Shown here in pieces: positions 1 through 7,830 of a stretch of DNA of 64,000 nucleotides; the first letter of the stretch is position 1, and every line of letters begins with the position of its first letter. Origin of the DNA: Candidatus Nitrotoga arctica (GTDB lineage Bacteria; Pseudomonadota; Gammaproteobacteria; Burkholderiales; Gallionellaceae); assembly GCF_918378365.1 (NCBI RefSeq), contig NZ_OU912926.1, forward strand, positions 2,976,001-3,040,000. Reading direction: 5' to 3'. The notes below the pieces were generated by a model, which ran no database searches, was not told the origin of the DNA, and saw nothing but the letters and a program-made list of their open reading frames with translations. Both the position numbers and the translations under genes were made by a program.

Positions 1-1125
1 TTCAGCCGAACGGGGCAAAATATTGGCGTCTTGATTACCGCTTTGCTGGCAAACGCAAAACACTGGCCCTTGGCGTGTATCCTGAGATAAGTCTGTTAAA
101 CGCACGGGATAGGCGTGATGACGCGCGTAAAATATTGGCGAATGATGCGGATCCAGGAGACATAAAGAAGGCGCTAAATGCAGCAAAAGCCGCGCTGACT
201 GAGAACAGTTTTGAACATGTCGCCCGGGAGTGGTTTTCATCTCACGCTCACAATTGGAAGGAAAACCATTCAAGCAAAATTATTCGACGGCTTGAGGCTG
301 ATATTTTCCCGTGGTTAGGTGGTTGTCCTGTTGGGGAGATAACGGCCCCCGAACTACTCGAGACAGTCAAACGTATTCAAACCCGTGGCGCATTAGAAAC
401 AGCACACCGTGCTCTAAATAACTGTAGCAGCGTATTTCGGTATTCTATTGCAACCGGACGCGCGTCCCGCGATCCCGCTTCTGACCTTCGCGGGGCATTG
501 CCCCCCACAAAAGAAAAGCATCATGCATCCATTATTGACCCAAAGGCAATAGGCGATCTACTGCGTGACATAGAGGCATTCAAAGGCACCTTTGTAACAC
601 GTAGTGCGTTACGGCTCGCGCCGCTGGTGTTTGTGCGACCTGTTGAGTTACGCAAAGCAGAATGGACAGAGATTGATTTTGATAAAGCTGAATGGCGCAT
701 TCCAGCTAACAAGATGAAAATGAATGCTATGCATATCGTGCCGCTGGCCGCTAGGGCGGTTGAGATTTTGCAGGAAATCCAGCCGCTAACTGGGGCCGGT
801 AAATATGTTTTCCCATGTGCAAGAACAACCGCTCGCCCAATGAGTGAAAACGCAATCCTAGCGGCTTTACGGCGCATGGGATACACAAAAGACGAAATGA
901 CCGGACACGGCTTTAGGTCAATGGCGTCTACCTTGCTAAATGAGCAAGGATTCAATCGAGAGGCAACTAGCTCACGCGGAAAGAGACGCGGTACGGGCTG
1001 CTTACAATTATGCTGAATACCTGCCTGAGCGTCGGCGCATGATGCAGCATTGGGCTGACTATCTGGACGGCTTGAAAACGGGTGCAGATGTGGTACCGAT
1101 AAATAGAAGTAAGTCGGCTTCTTGA
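1..1125 (+). pseudogene. P4-family tyrosine integrase, 5'-truncated by the window and frameshifted
   Basis: This is a site-specific recombinase that would integrate and excise the island. The reading frame is already open at base 1 and runs to about 950. It shows the end of the N-terminal arm-binding domain (RFAGKRKTLALGVYPE), the core-binding domain, and the catalytic domain with an Arg region (LVFVRPVELRKAEW) and the HGFRSMAST box. Near 950 the reading shifts to another frame, which supplies the C-terminal piece with IERQLAHAERD and AAYNYAEYLPERR, including the likely catalytic Tyr, and stops at 1125. A few residues seem missing at the junction, so this is probably a small deletion, and the full-length enzyme is not made. 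The position at the island edge fits a tRNA-integrated P4-like element whose tRNA lies just left of the window. Family assignment is firm; loss of function is inferred from the frameshift. Confidence 0.88.
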
Positions 1126-1179
1126 ATGAATTCACAGCAGCCAACAATTAAATTTGTGCGAGGTTAAGCATTAAGCTAA

Positions 1180-1199
1180 AAACCCGCCGAAGCGGGTTT
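1180..1199 (-). terminator. Intrinsic terminator of the 1227-1661 gene
   Basis: An 8-bp perfect stem (AAACCCGC / GCGGGTTT) with a CGAA tetraloop is followed on the minus strand by a short T run. It lies just past the stop of the minus-strand gene at 1227. On the plus strand it sits about 55 bases after the integrase stop but lacks a T tract, so it mainly serves the minus strand. Confidence 0.7.
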
Positions 1200-1226
1200 G
1201 GATAGGCTTAACTACATGGGAAGCAA

Positions 1227-1661
1227 TTAACTGCCTGATGGACTACTTGATTTACCCGCAGATCCAGTGGGATCCATAGCACCATCGCGATTTTCAATTT
1301 TCAACTTGTCCTGCTTCAAGACTTTCCCGGGGGCTGCAGCATCTTTAACAGCTGCATTTCCTGCCTCCCCAGAATTACCTCTCGAGGATCCGGTTCTAGT
1401 GCGTTCACTCTGAGAGCCACCACTGCCTCCATGGCTAACACTTTGATGATCCCTATCGCCACTCATCTTAGTGGAACGTTTCTTGCCCTTGGGGTCTTTC
1501 CCGGTATCATCCATCTTATTATCGTGGCTTCCGCTACCGTCTAACTGTTGATTTCCTTGGGATGCATTGGCATCAGCTTGAGTTTTGGAATCAGCATGGG
1601 CTAAGGTGGTTCCCAATATAAAGCAGGACGCAAGTGCGAGGTAATTGAAAGATTTTTTCAT
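1227..1661 (-). CDS. Exported low-complexity Ser/Gly/Lys/Asp-rich protein of unknown function
   Basis: The product is 144 aa. It starts with a typical Sec signal peptide (MKKSFNYLALASCFILGTT, cleavage likely after AHA near residue 23). The mature part is hydrophilic and low-complexity, full of Ser, Gly, Asp, Lys and Asn, with no Cys and no recognisable fold. It is probably periplasmic or secreted and intrinsically disordered. It stands alone on the minus strand between the integrase and the antisense-RNA region, so it looks like cargo of the island. An 18-bp palindrome (1700-1717) lies about 40 bases upstream of the start and a terminator follows. I do not recognise a family; the coding call rests on the signal peptide, terminator and length. 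Confidence 0.6.
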   Translation of the reverse strand: MKKSFNYLALASCFILGTTLAHADSKTQADANASQGNQQLDGSGSHDNKMDDTGKDPKGKKRSTKMSGDRDHQSVSHGGSGGSQSERTRTGSSRGNSGEAGNAAVKDAAAPGKVLKQDKLKIENRDGAMDPTGSAGKSSSPSGS

Positions 1662-2034
1662 TTTGTAACTCCATTTATAGTTTACGGAAAATGCTTAATC
1701 GACATAACATTATGTCGCTGTGAAGAGTTGTATCCGGATAGTTATTGGCTAACTCAAAGTTTAGAATAACAAGGTTGGTAAAGATGGTCTGTGCATTACC
1801 GTACAGACGCACATCCTAAACTTCCCTATTCTGCAATCGTTCTCTGCCTTTTGCTTGATAGCGCAAATATTTCCGCCAATTTATATTTGTGCTTATAGTC
1901 TCCCCTGACAGCAAGAGGTTGAGGGCTTCATGTGTATCTCCTTCCGCTCTCCTTCCTCTAGTTGAGCGGTTTTTTATTTTCTCCTCCTACATTCTCAAAT
2001 AATCGCTTGACACCCTCCCCATCTAAAGATTAGT
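1662..2034. other. Intergenic region with a small palindrome, otherwise no gene seen
   Basis: This is AT-rich sequence between the minus-strand exported protein and the plus-strand antisense-RNA region. It must hold promoters for both directions, but I cannot place them. The clearest element is CGACATAACATTATGTCG at 1700-1717: 8-bp arms with a 2-base centre, a plausible operator or 5'UTR hairpin of the 1227-1661 gene. Confidence 0.4.
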
Positions 2035-2042
2035 CTCCTTGC

Positions 2043-2116
2043 GTCGCTGGAATCAGCGATACGGGTTTGGAAGCCCGGAGGCAGGCGGATATAAACCGTC
2101 TTCAGCGGTTTTTTTA
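2043..2116 (+). promoter_or_regulatory. Leader with antisense target and intrinsic terminator, P4-immunity type
   Basis: A hairpin at 2044-2059 (CGCTG-GAAT-CAGCG) is followed by GGGTTTGGAAG at 2063-2073. That sequence is complementary, apart from one bulged T, to CTTCCAACCC at 2191-2200 in the RNA downstream. Next comes an intrinsic terminator at 2093-2116: stem AAACCG/CGGTTT followed by seven T's. In phages P4 and P1, C4/CI antisense RNA pairs with such an upstream target to promote premature transcription termination. The order target, terminator, antisense RNA, small genes is the same here. Function is inferred from layout and complementarity. Confidence 0.55.
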
Positions 2117-2118
2117 TT

Positions 2119-2240
2119 GTCCGTCGCATGGCGAGCCTATTATGGGCGGCTATGTTGGGAAGCAGAAATGCTCGCCGGACCTGTCCCGGCCTTCCAACCC
2201 GATATCGGCCGCCCACCCTCACTTCGAGGTGAGCGGGCGG
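2119..2240 (+). ncRNA. Candidate C4/CI-type antisense immunity RNA
   Basis: The segment folds as nested stems: GTCC (2119-2122) with GGAC (2177-2180), and GGCGAGC (2130-2136) with GCTCGCC (2170-2176). Then comes the single-stranded CTTCCAACCC (2191-2200), and a 3' hairpin closed by CCGCCC (2209-2214) and GGGCGG (2235-2240). The GGCCGCCCACC...GGTGAGCGGGCGG 3' hairpin and the CCTTCCAACCCG stretch match what I remember of the C4 antisense RNA family of P1/P4-like elements. In P4 this RNA shuts off the replication operon in the lysogenic state. It lies directly upstream of the small ORFs, as in P4. Ends are approximate and the family match is from memory. Confidence 0.6.
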
Positions 2241-2269
2241 AAACATAAACCGCTACTAAGGAGTCTCCA

Positions 2270-2537
2270 ATGAAAACCACAAGCACATCCGCTGCATCTA
2301 CCCACACCCATCAAGTTACACGGTATTAACGACGCTTCCGACATGCTTCGCGAAGCCGCTTACATAGCGTGTTTCATTCAGCAAACAACTCTTTTAGCAG
2401 TAGAAGGTTTCAATCTTTCCAGTGATGGCACGAGCGGCCTTTACTATGTACTAGAGGGGCTGATTGAAAGGATAGAAAACTCAACCCGTCTGATCACTGA
2501 TCATGCAGCCAGTGTGAAGGGAGCTCGTCATGGATAA
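2270..2537 (+). pseudogene. Small satellite protein gene broken by a 1-nt frameshift
   Basis: A strong ribosome-binding site (AAGGAG, 6 bases ahead) precedes the ATG at 2270, but that frame ends after 19 codons (MKTTSTSAASTHTHQVTRY). The neighbouring frame is open from about 2310 and gives IKLHGINDASDMLREAAYI and a further 60 residues to the stop at 2537. Joining the frames at about 2308 makes one protein of about 88 aa. It resembles short helical phage and satellite proteins that follow the immunity RNA. No function is assignable. Either one base was lost, or the downstream part starts at the ATG at 2343 as a shorter protein. Confidence 0.5.
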
Positions 2538-2658
2538 GACTACAGAAACTCCCAAAACCGGCAAGGCCCACGGAAATCCTCATCTAAAACACATTGACAG
2601 CGCACCCAGTGAATTAGGGCGGCTACTTAAAGCTATGCCACCTGACATGAAACTTTAA
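2530..2658 (+). CDS. 42-aa hypothetical protein of the satellite operon
   Basis: A very short ORF begins at ATG 2530, inside the last codons of the preceding gene (8-base overlap), and stops in TAATG, whose ATG starts the next ORF. This tight coupling on both sides is the main reason to believe it is translated. The peptide is hydrophilic and Lys/Pro/His-rich (MDKTTETPKTGKAHGNPHLK at its start), with no known domain. Confidence 0.45.
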   Translation: MDKTTETPKTGKAHGNPHLKHIDSAPSELGRLLKAMPPDMKL

Positions 2659-2858
2659 TGGGTGGACTGGAAGCTTTGGGTAGCATCCTTTCTGTAGCAG
2701 CAACAAACAACGGCCTGGAAGTCGATAAAAGGCATATTGGAGACATTGGATGCTTGATTCAGCACCTCGCAGTCGAGGCTCAATTTATGTATGAAATTTT
2801 CGACTGGTATGAACTTGCTTTAAGTGAGCAAGAAAAGCGAGTGAAGAAAAAAAGGTAG
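2658..2858 (+). CDS. 66-aa hypothetical protein of the satellite operon
   Basis: It starts at the ATG of a TAATG overlap with the preceding 42-aa ORF. The predicted protein is mostly helical and acidic in the middle (GCLIQHLAVEAQFMYEIFDW) with a basic tail (KRVKKKR). Its general pattern, two amphipathic helices around a Gly-rich break, resembles the product of the frameshifted gene at 2270, so the two may be distant paralogues. No function is known. It corresponds in position to the small ORFs between immunity RNA and replication gene in P4. Confidence 0.5.
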   Translation: MGGLEALGSILSVAATNNGLEVDKRHIGDIGCLIQHLAVEAQFMYEIFDWYELALSEQEKRVKKKR

Positions 2859-3199
2859 TTCAACTATACAATTATTTTCTTGCGATAGGTTGATCTATTT
2901 TAGCTAATAAATTATTGATAAATAACAATATTAAATTACTAACAGAACTTTATAAACCAGTATCAACACATTACAGCAAGTTATTTAGTAGAATGTATGT
3001 ATTCTTCAATATGTTGTGGTGTACCGTATATTGTATTACTTGATGTAGTATAGAAAATGAAAAGGGAAGTGTTTACGAGACACCTCCCCCATCATGGCAG
3101 CAAGGCCACCGTGCAAATACGCTCCGCGAGAATTTTTAGCACACCGCCAAAACGATAAAACCGTAATAGCGTAAGTAATATGATACACGCATTATGTGC
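2859..3199. other. AT-rich intergenic region ahead of the alpA operator
   Basis: No gene was seen. The region is strongly AT-rich up to 3060, then holds an imperfect hairpin at 3064-3088 (GGGA-GTGT / ACAC-TCCC with one mismatch) without a T run. It presumably carries the end of the small-ORF transcript and the promoter of alpA. A lone GTGCAAAT near 3111 resembles the half-sites of the palindrome at 3200-3226. Confidence 0.35.
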
Positions 3200-3226
3200 A
3201 ATAGTTGCACAATTTGTGCAACTATT
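3200..3226. promoter_or_regulatory. 27-bp perfect inverted repeat, probable operator of alpA
   Basis: AATAGTTGCACAA and its exact reverse complement TTGTGCAACTATT are separated by a single T. A third half-site, TGTGCAA, sits at 3195-3201, overlapping the left arm. The site lies 68 bases ahead of the chosen alpA start, where a promoter is expected. A 13-bp arm with a 1-bp centre is what a dimeric helix-turn-helix repressor or activator would bind. Which protein binds is unknown; no repressor gene is visible in the island. Confidence 0.6.
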
Positions 3227-3293
3227 ATTTAAGCTTTTATTGTTTGAAATTGGCTTTGCTGCTTTTTATAACATTGTTATGAAAGGCACTAAG

Positions 3294-3533
3294 ATGAAAT
3301 CTGTATCAAGTAACACCTCTTCCATTCAAGCTCAACATTTACCCCCGCTGCTCATTCGCCGTAAAGAAGTCGAGAGGCTTACTTCATTATCCCGTTCCAG
3401 AATCTATGAATTAATGAAGCAGGACAAGTTTCCAAAACCGTTGCGCCTTGGGACTATGTCCGTCGCGTGGGTGGAAATAGAGGTAAAAGAATGGCTGTCT
3501 ACGTTAATCGCTGATAATCGCAACACATATTAA
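3294..3533 (+). CDS. alpA: AlpA-family transcriptional activator
   Basis: The product is 79 aa, with a single MerR-like winged helix: LLIRRKEVERLTSLSRSRIY then ELMKQDKFPKPLRLG and a final SVAWVEIEVKEWL segment, the canonical AlpA/phage_AlpA pattern. In P4-like elements AlpA proteins (such as Vis) regulate integrase or excision. The start chosen at 3294 has AAAGG seven bases upstream. An in-frame ATG at 3279 and a longer form from 3180 also exist, but the extra N-terminus is hydrophobic and absent from the family. It sits ten bases ahead of the primase gene, so the two are probably co-transcribed from the operator region at 3200. Confidence 0.85.
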   Translation: MKSVSSNTSSIQAQHLPPLLIRRKEVERLTSLSRSRIYELMKQDKFPKPLRLGTMSVAWVEIEVKEWLSTLIADNRNTY

Positions 3534-5001
3534 GCCGTTTATATGAGTGACGGCGTGTTTTTCACCCCAACGCTTGAGCAGGCCTTTAATCAAGCCGGGC
3601 TACCGTTCCCGGCTGATGTTGATTTAAGCCTAATTACCCGTTACAGCACAAACGGTAACAAGACAGATAAGTCAGGTTGGCTTCGTCATTTCCCTGATGG
3701 TCATGGAGCCGTTTTCAGGTGCTGGCGGGGTGCTGTTTCATTCGTTTGGCAACATCGGGAAGAGGGTTCGCCTGGGCCTACTCGAGAACAACTAAAAAAG
3801 GCGAAGGAACAAGCGGTAATTGCTCGCAAACAAGCAAAAGCTGAACGTGATGATTTGCACGTCAGAACTGCTTTGAGCATCGAAGTTAAATACGCTGAAC
3901 TGCCTCCCGCAACTGACAAAAATGCGTATTGCACGCGAACGGTGATTACTCCGCCAGATAGCGTAAAACAAGGCGCACAGAGGCAGCTTGTCATTCCGGT
4001 TTATGACGGTGAGGGCACGCTCAATCCATTCAGAACATTTCCCCTGATGGCCGAAAGCAATTTAGCAAAGACGCCAAAATGAAGGCTGGCCGCTTCGTGT
4101 TTGGTGAACTTGCTGATGGTGAACCAATTGCTTTATGTGAAGGTTTTGCAACGAGCGCAAGTGTTTATGAAACCGGCATAGGCGCAGTGGTGAATTGTTT
4201 TTTCGGATCGAATCTTGCGGAAATTGCTGCTGATCTTCGCCAGCGATATCCCAATAGCTTTATTCGAGTTGCGGGCGACTTGGATGCTCACGACAAAGGT
4301 GCAGAATATGCAAGGGCCGCTGTAGCTGTTTCGATGCCAAACAGTGGATCAATACTTCCGGTGTTTAGCGATGGTCGCGCGAGCGGTGATTTTAATGATT
4401 TGCACTTATTTGCTGGAGTGGATGAAGTTCACAATCAGATGGAAAAATGCGGCCCCGTGGAAAGCGATTTAAACGTTTTAAATAACGCGAGTGAGGGGTT
4501 GCCCTCACCCCGTTTGCAACAATTTATCGCTCCAAGCCTTGCTGTGGCTGATGCTCGTGACGGAACAGCAACAACACGACCGCTGTCGGAACTTGGTAAT
4601 TCAATGCGACTATTCGACCTTCACGGCGAGAAATTACGTTTCATTCCCGAAACTAGAGGTTGGATTATTTGGCGTGATGGTGCATGGATTTGGGATATTG
4701 GCGGATCATCCCTTCGTGCTACCGCTGCATCGTTACATCGCCAGATATACGATGAAGGCGCTGCTTTTGGCATGACACAAGCACTGTTCTTTGCCAAGTG
4801 GGCGCGTAAATCTCAAGAACAGAAAACCATAAATGCTTCAGTCACAATTCTTTCAGACTTCGAACCAGTTCGTCTGCCTTTAAGCTTTATCGACGCAGAT
4901 CATTTCACAGTCGGATTTAATCAAGCGCGCCAAGTAATCGACCTTCACACAGGCACTACACGGGCCGCCCTGCCTTCCGATTTCATTACAAAGAGTCTAA
5001 G

Positions 5002-5841
5002 AGCCTGTTCACGATCTTGCTGAAATCCGAGACAATGTCCGAATGCGCAAGAAAAAATACCCAAGCGACATCAGCCGCGAGCAGTTCGAGCAAATTAGGC
5101 CCTTGCTGGAAGGGGCGCGCAAGCGTACCAAGCCCCGCACGGTGGACTTATATGAGGTCTGGAGCGCGGTACTGTACCTGCTCAAGAGCGGCTGCCAGTG
5201 GCGAATGCTACCGAGGGAGTTTCCGAAATGGCGCACGGTGCACTCCTACTTTGCCAAGTGGAGTGAGCAGGACGAGGAAGGAATGAGCCTGCTGGAGCGG
5301 GCGTTAAAAAAATCAAGTTGGCGTGGCCCGTACGAGACAGGGGCGCAACGCACAGCCGACGCTATTGATTGTGGACGCGCAGAGCGTGAAGAACACGGAC
5401 ACGGCGGGTCAGAAGAGTTATGACGCAGGCAAGAAGATCTCTGGAATCAAGCGCCACATTGCGGTGGATACCCAAGGACTACCGCATGCAGTTGCGGTGA
5501 CCACCGCTGAGGTCACTGATCGGAAAGGTATCTTGCAGGCGATGGCACGGTGCAAACCAGGCCTTGCGCAGGTACAACGTATTCTGGCTGACGGTGGTTA
5601 TGTAGGTCGACCATTTGCGTTGGCAGTCGATGAAATACTGGGGGCATCGGTGCAGATCGCCAAGCGCAACGAACTGCACACCTTCGCCGTCATCCCAAAG
5701 CGTTGGGTGGTTGAGCGCAGCTTCGCATGGTTGGAGAAATGCAGACGGCTATGGAAGAACTGCGAACGCAAACTCAATACCAGCCTGCAATTCATCCACC
5801 TTGCCTTCCTGGTTCTGCTGCTGCGAAGATCGTGAACAGGC
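5002..5841 (+). mobile_element. IS5-family insertion sequence (about 840 bp)
   Basis: Near-perfect terminal inverted repeats bound the element: AGCCTGTTCACGATCTT at 5002-5018 and its reverse complement at 5825-5841. The target CTAAG appears on both sides (4997-5001 and 5842-5846), consistent with the CTAR-like targets of IS5 elements; the exact boundary is ambiguous by one base. Removing the element and one CTAAG restores the primase reading frame at ITKSL-SADTL. The element carries one transposase gene in the same direction as the primase. Confidence 0.88.
5043..5835 (+). pseudogene. IS5-family transposase, frameshifted in an A7 tract
   Basis: The N-terminal part (MRKKKYPSDISREQFEQI, then DLYEVWSAVLYLLKSGCQWR and REFPKWRTVHSYF) is the DUF4096 domain. 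The C-terminal part is the DDE domain with VDAQSVKNTD, GIKRHIAVDTQGLPHA, LADGGYVG and VVERSFAWLEKCRRLWKNCE. The two halves lie in different frames, joined at the seven-A run at 5306-5312. Deleting one A gives ALKNQVGVARTRQGRN, the usual family sequence. The shift is +1, not the -1 of programmed frameshifting in some IS5 subgroups, so it is called a mutation. Polymerase slippage on the A7 run could still give some active enzyme. Confidence 0.8.
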
Positions 5842-6830
5842 TCTAAGTGCAGATACCCTGGGAAATTCAGCCAAGGCCGTTCTTGGATGCAGTTCCTTGA
5901 TCAGGTATTCATGGGCGATAAAAACCTAATCGATTGGTTTCAGCGTTTCACAGGGTATCTGTTGACCGGGTCAACTAGAGAACAAATATTCTTGTTTCTG
6001 TTTGGGAATGGTAGCAATGGCAAATCAGTTCTGATTGAGGTGTTGAAATACATTGTTGGGGATTATGGACGCGCTATTTCCCCGGAAACGCTTAGCGAAA
6101 GTCGGCGCCAGGCAGGAGGTGCCACGCCTGACTTAGCCGCGTTAATCGGTGCACGCCTAGTAATGAGTGCGGAAACTGAAGACGGCGCAGCAATGGCTGA
6201 GTCATTGATCAAAAGCCTTGTGTCTGGTGATTCTATGGCAGTGCGCCAATTATACTCAGCACCCATTGAGTTTACACCTCACTTCAAGTTGGTGATGGTG
6301 GGAAATCATAAGCCAGTAGTTAAGGGTAACGATCATGGTATCTGGCGTCGCGTGCGATTGGTTCCGTTTAATCGTACCTTCACTCAAGAAGAACGAGATC
6401 CCTATTTGCTTGGGAAGCTGAAAGCAGAAACGCCGCACATTCTGGCATGGATGGTAGAGGGCTGTCTCAAATGGCAACAGAAAGGGCTGACAGACACTCC
6501 CGATTGTGTGAAGCAAGCTACCAACGCTTACCAAGAGGATCAGAACTTGGTTGGTGCATGGCTAAGTGAATGCACTTCAAATAGTGTACAGAGTGAAACA
6601 GCTATTGGGACGTTGTACGCCAATTACAAAGCATGGAGCATTGATAACGGATTGCGGCCTACAAGCGCTGTGATTCTGGGTCGCAGATTAGGGGAGCGCG
6701 GGTGCTGTGCACGCAAGTCCCATGGCAATCGATTGTGGTGTGGAATAAGTCTGACAGATTCACGCCATGATGACTTCGCGCATGCGAAAGGTGGCTATTA
6801 ATGGCACAAATTAACCTGAATAATTTTTAT

Positions 6831-6936
6831 TGGGGGCGGATGGGGCGGATAGAAGGCTATTTTCATAAACTCCCCTTAGAAACGATTGCTAGAAAAACTT
6901 TACAAAATACCTGTTTATCCGCCCCATCCGCCCCCA
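6831..6936. repeat. 21-bp perfect inverted repeat, candidate satellite replication origin
   Basis: The left arm (6831-6851) is two tandem copies of GGGGCGGAT; the right arm (6916-6936) is its exact reverse complement, ATCCGCCCC twice. A 64-base AT-rich segment separates the arms. It starts 30 bases after the stop of the helicase-primase gene and ends 39 bases before the next ORF. GC-rich iterons flanking an AT-rich stretch next to a replication initiator gene resemble the cis-acting replication regions of P4. Alternatives are a regulator site or an RNA stem. No ORF covers it. Confidence 0.55.
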
Positions 6937-6975
6937 TTGATGGTGAGCCAGCATGAAAACTTTTAAAGAAAAACC

Positions 6976-7275
6976 ATGAGTACAACAAAATTTCACGCCT
7001 GCAATGAAATTGATTGCGAAACATTAACATCAGGCGTGTTTTGCAAAGCACACACCCAGCCCGAGCTATCCTCAGAGACGTCGGCACAAACTAAAGCCGA
7101 TATTAGACTTCAAGAAATTATGGCAGCTGAAGAAAAATCCCGGCAATGGGAGATCAGGGCAGATAAGTTTGACACGATGCGAGCTGAACTGGCTGAACTT
7201 CGCGGAAGTCCGCGGTCAAATGATCATGAACAGCCAGTTTTTTCTAAACAATACGAGGAAAATTATCATGGGTGA
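6976..7275 (+). CDS. Hypothetical protein with Cys/His cluster and coiled-coil segment
   Basis: The product is 99 aa. The N-terminus has Cys and His residues spaced like a small zinc-binding site (FHACNEIDCETLTSGVFCKAH). The middle (residues about 40-75) is a charged helix, probably coiled coil, with EIMAAEEKSRQWEIRADKFD. No family is recognised. It follows the 21-bp inverted repeat and overlaps the next gene by 8 bases, so the two are likely translated together. A DNA-binding or capsid-modifying role is possible but only a guess. Confidence 0.6.
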   Translation: MSTTKFHACNEIDCETLTSGVFCKAHTQPELSSETSAQTKADIRLQEIMAAEEKSRQWEIRADKFDTMRAELAELRGSPRSNDHEQPVFSKQYEENYHG

Positions 7276-7570
7276 ATTCAGAAAAATTAACTTAACAAAC
7301 AAAGTACCCGAGGACGGAATTTGCCCTGCGTGCGCCTCGCATGGAATTATTCACCAACCAACTGAAACTCGTTTTGTATATTGCAAGCATAACGCAACCG
7401 GCGCCTCTCAATCATCTACCAGGCCATGGAAAGTCTTTCCCAGGATTGAGGCAGACAGTTTTCGTGCTGCAGTGCTGCGTGGGGTTATAGGTGGGGAACT
7501 ACGTGTCGAGATAGTACGCGATATTAAGAACTTGATCATGGATGAAGCTGATCATTCCGTTAAGCACTAG
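7268..7570 (+). CDS. Hypothetical protein with a zinc-ribbon-like N-terminus
   Basis: The product is 100 aa, starting at ATG 7268 behind GAGGA (eight bases). A CPAC (residues 19-22) and a later YCKHN supply three Cys and one His, a possible zinc ribbon. The rest is helical and basic/acidic mixed (GGELRVEIVRDIKNLIMDEA). It overlaps the end of the preceding ORF. It is followed by an AT-rich hairpin and then the capsid leader. No known function; the context suggests a regulator or scaffold-like partner of the capsid gene, which is inference only. Confidence 0.6.
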   Translation: MGEFRKINLTNKVPEDGICPACASHGIIHQPTETRFVYCKHNATGASQSSTRPWKVFPRIEADSFRAAVLRGVIGGELRVEIVRDIKNLIMDEADHSVKH

Positions 7571-7584
7571 GCTATATGCATATG

Positions 7585-7617
7585 GGTTATAAAAAATAGT
7601 TTATTTATAACCTTTAG
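7585..7617 (+). terminator. Weak intrinsic terminator before the capsid gene leader
   Basis: A nine-base perfect stem (GGTTATAAA at 7585-7593, TTTATAACC at 7604-7612) is followed by TTTAGTTG and soon by TTTTT. The stem is AT-rich, so termination may be partial. It separates the early genes from the capsid gene. Confidence 0.4.
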
Positions 7618-7669
7618 TTGATTGTTTTTCTGAATTGTGTAAAATACCTATATCGCTGACCTTTGATGA

Positions 7670-7810
7670 CCCAGCGCTGGGCGGACGCCAAAGCAGTTTG
7701 ACCCCTTTCCCCAATGGGACTGCATCAGTTTAACCAACTCGATTTTTAATCGGGACTGGAAAGCTGCGTGCACCACCGGGATTCAATATCTCTCTCGCAG
7801 TTCCAGCCCC
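7670..7810 (+). promoter_or_regulatory. Structured leader of the major capsid gene
   Basis: CCCAGCGCTGGG (7670-7681) is a perfect 12-bp palindrome. Further on, GGGACTGGAA (7752-7761) pairs with TTCCAGCCCC (7801-7810) with one mismatch, extended by CTGCG/CGCAG around a 27-base loop. The structure ends 20 bases before the capsid ATG, so in RNA it could control translation, or the palindrome could be an operator. Two similar motifs, GCAGTTTGACC and GCATCAGTTTAACC, lie between them. Confidence 0.4.
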
Positions 7811-7830
7811 ACAGCATAAAGGAACTGCAA

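Larger units (their letters stand above)
3543..6801 (+). pseudogene. P4 alpha-like primase/SF3 helicase, disrupted by two frameshifts and an IS
   Basis: The gene would encode the multifunctional replication protein of the satellite. The first part has the DUF927/zinc-ribbon-like head (WLRHFPDGHGAVFRCW). The second has a Toprim-type primase domain (GEPIALCEGFATSASVYE, VAGDLDAHDKGAEYA). The last has a D5_N region and SF3 helicase with Walker A GNGSNGKS (6007-6030), Walker B-like LVMSAETED and sensor LVMVGNHKP. Frame changes at about 4021 (CTC-AATCC, one C apparently lost from CTCCAATCC) and about 5876 (GCCGT for GCCCGT) break it. An IS5-family element splits it at 4997-5846. Rejoining the frames gives a continuous, well-conserved protein, so the inactivation is recent. 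It stops before a 21-bp inverted repeat that may be its origin. Confidence 0.85.

Noticed and set aside
521-1147. 208-codon open frame opposite the integrase
   Set aside because: Antisense shadow of a clear recombinase; no domain.
5306-5312. Programmed -1 frameshift in the IS5 transposase
   Set aside because: The second half is in the +1 frame, and a -1 slip would reach a frame without transposase sequence.
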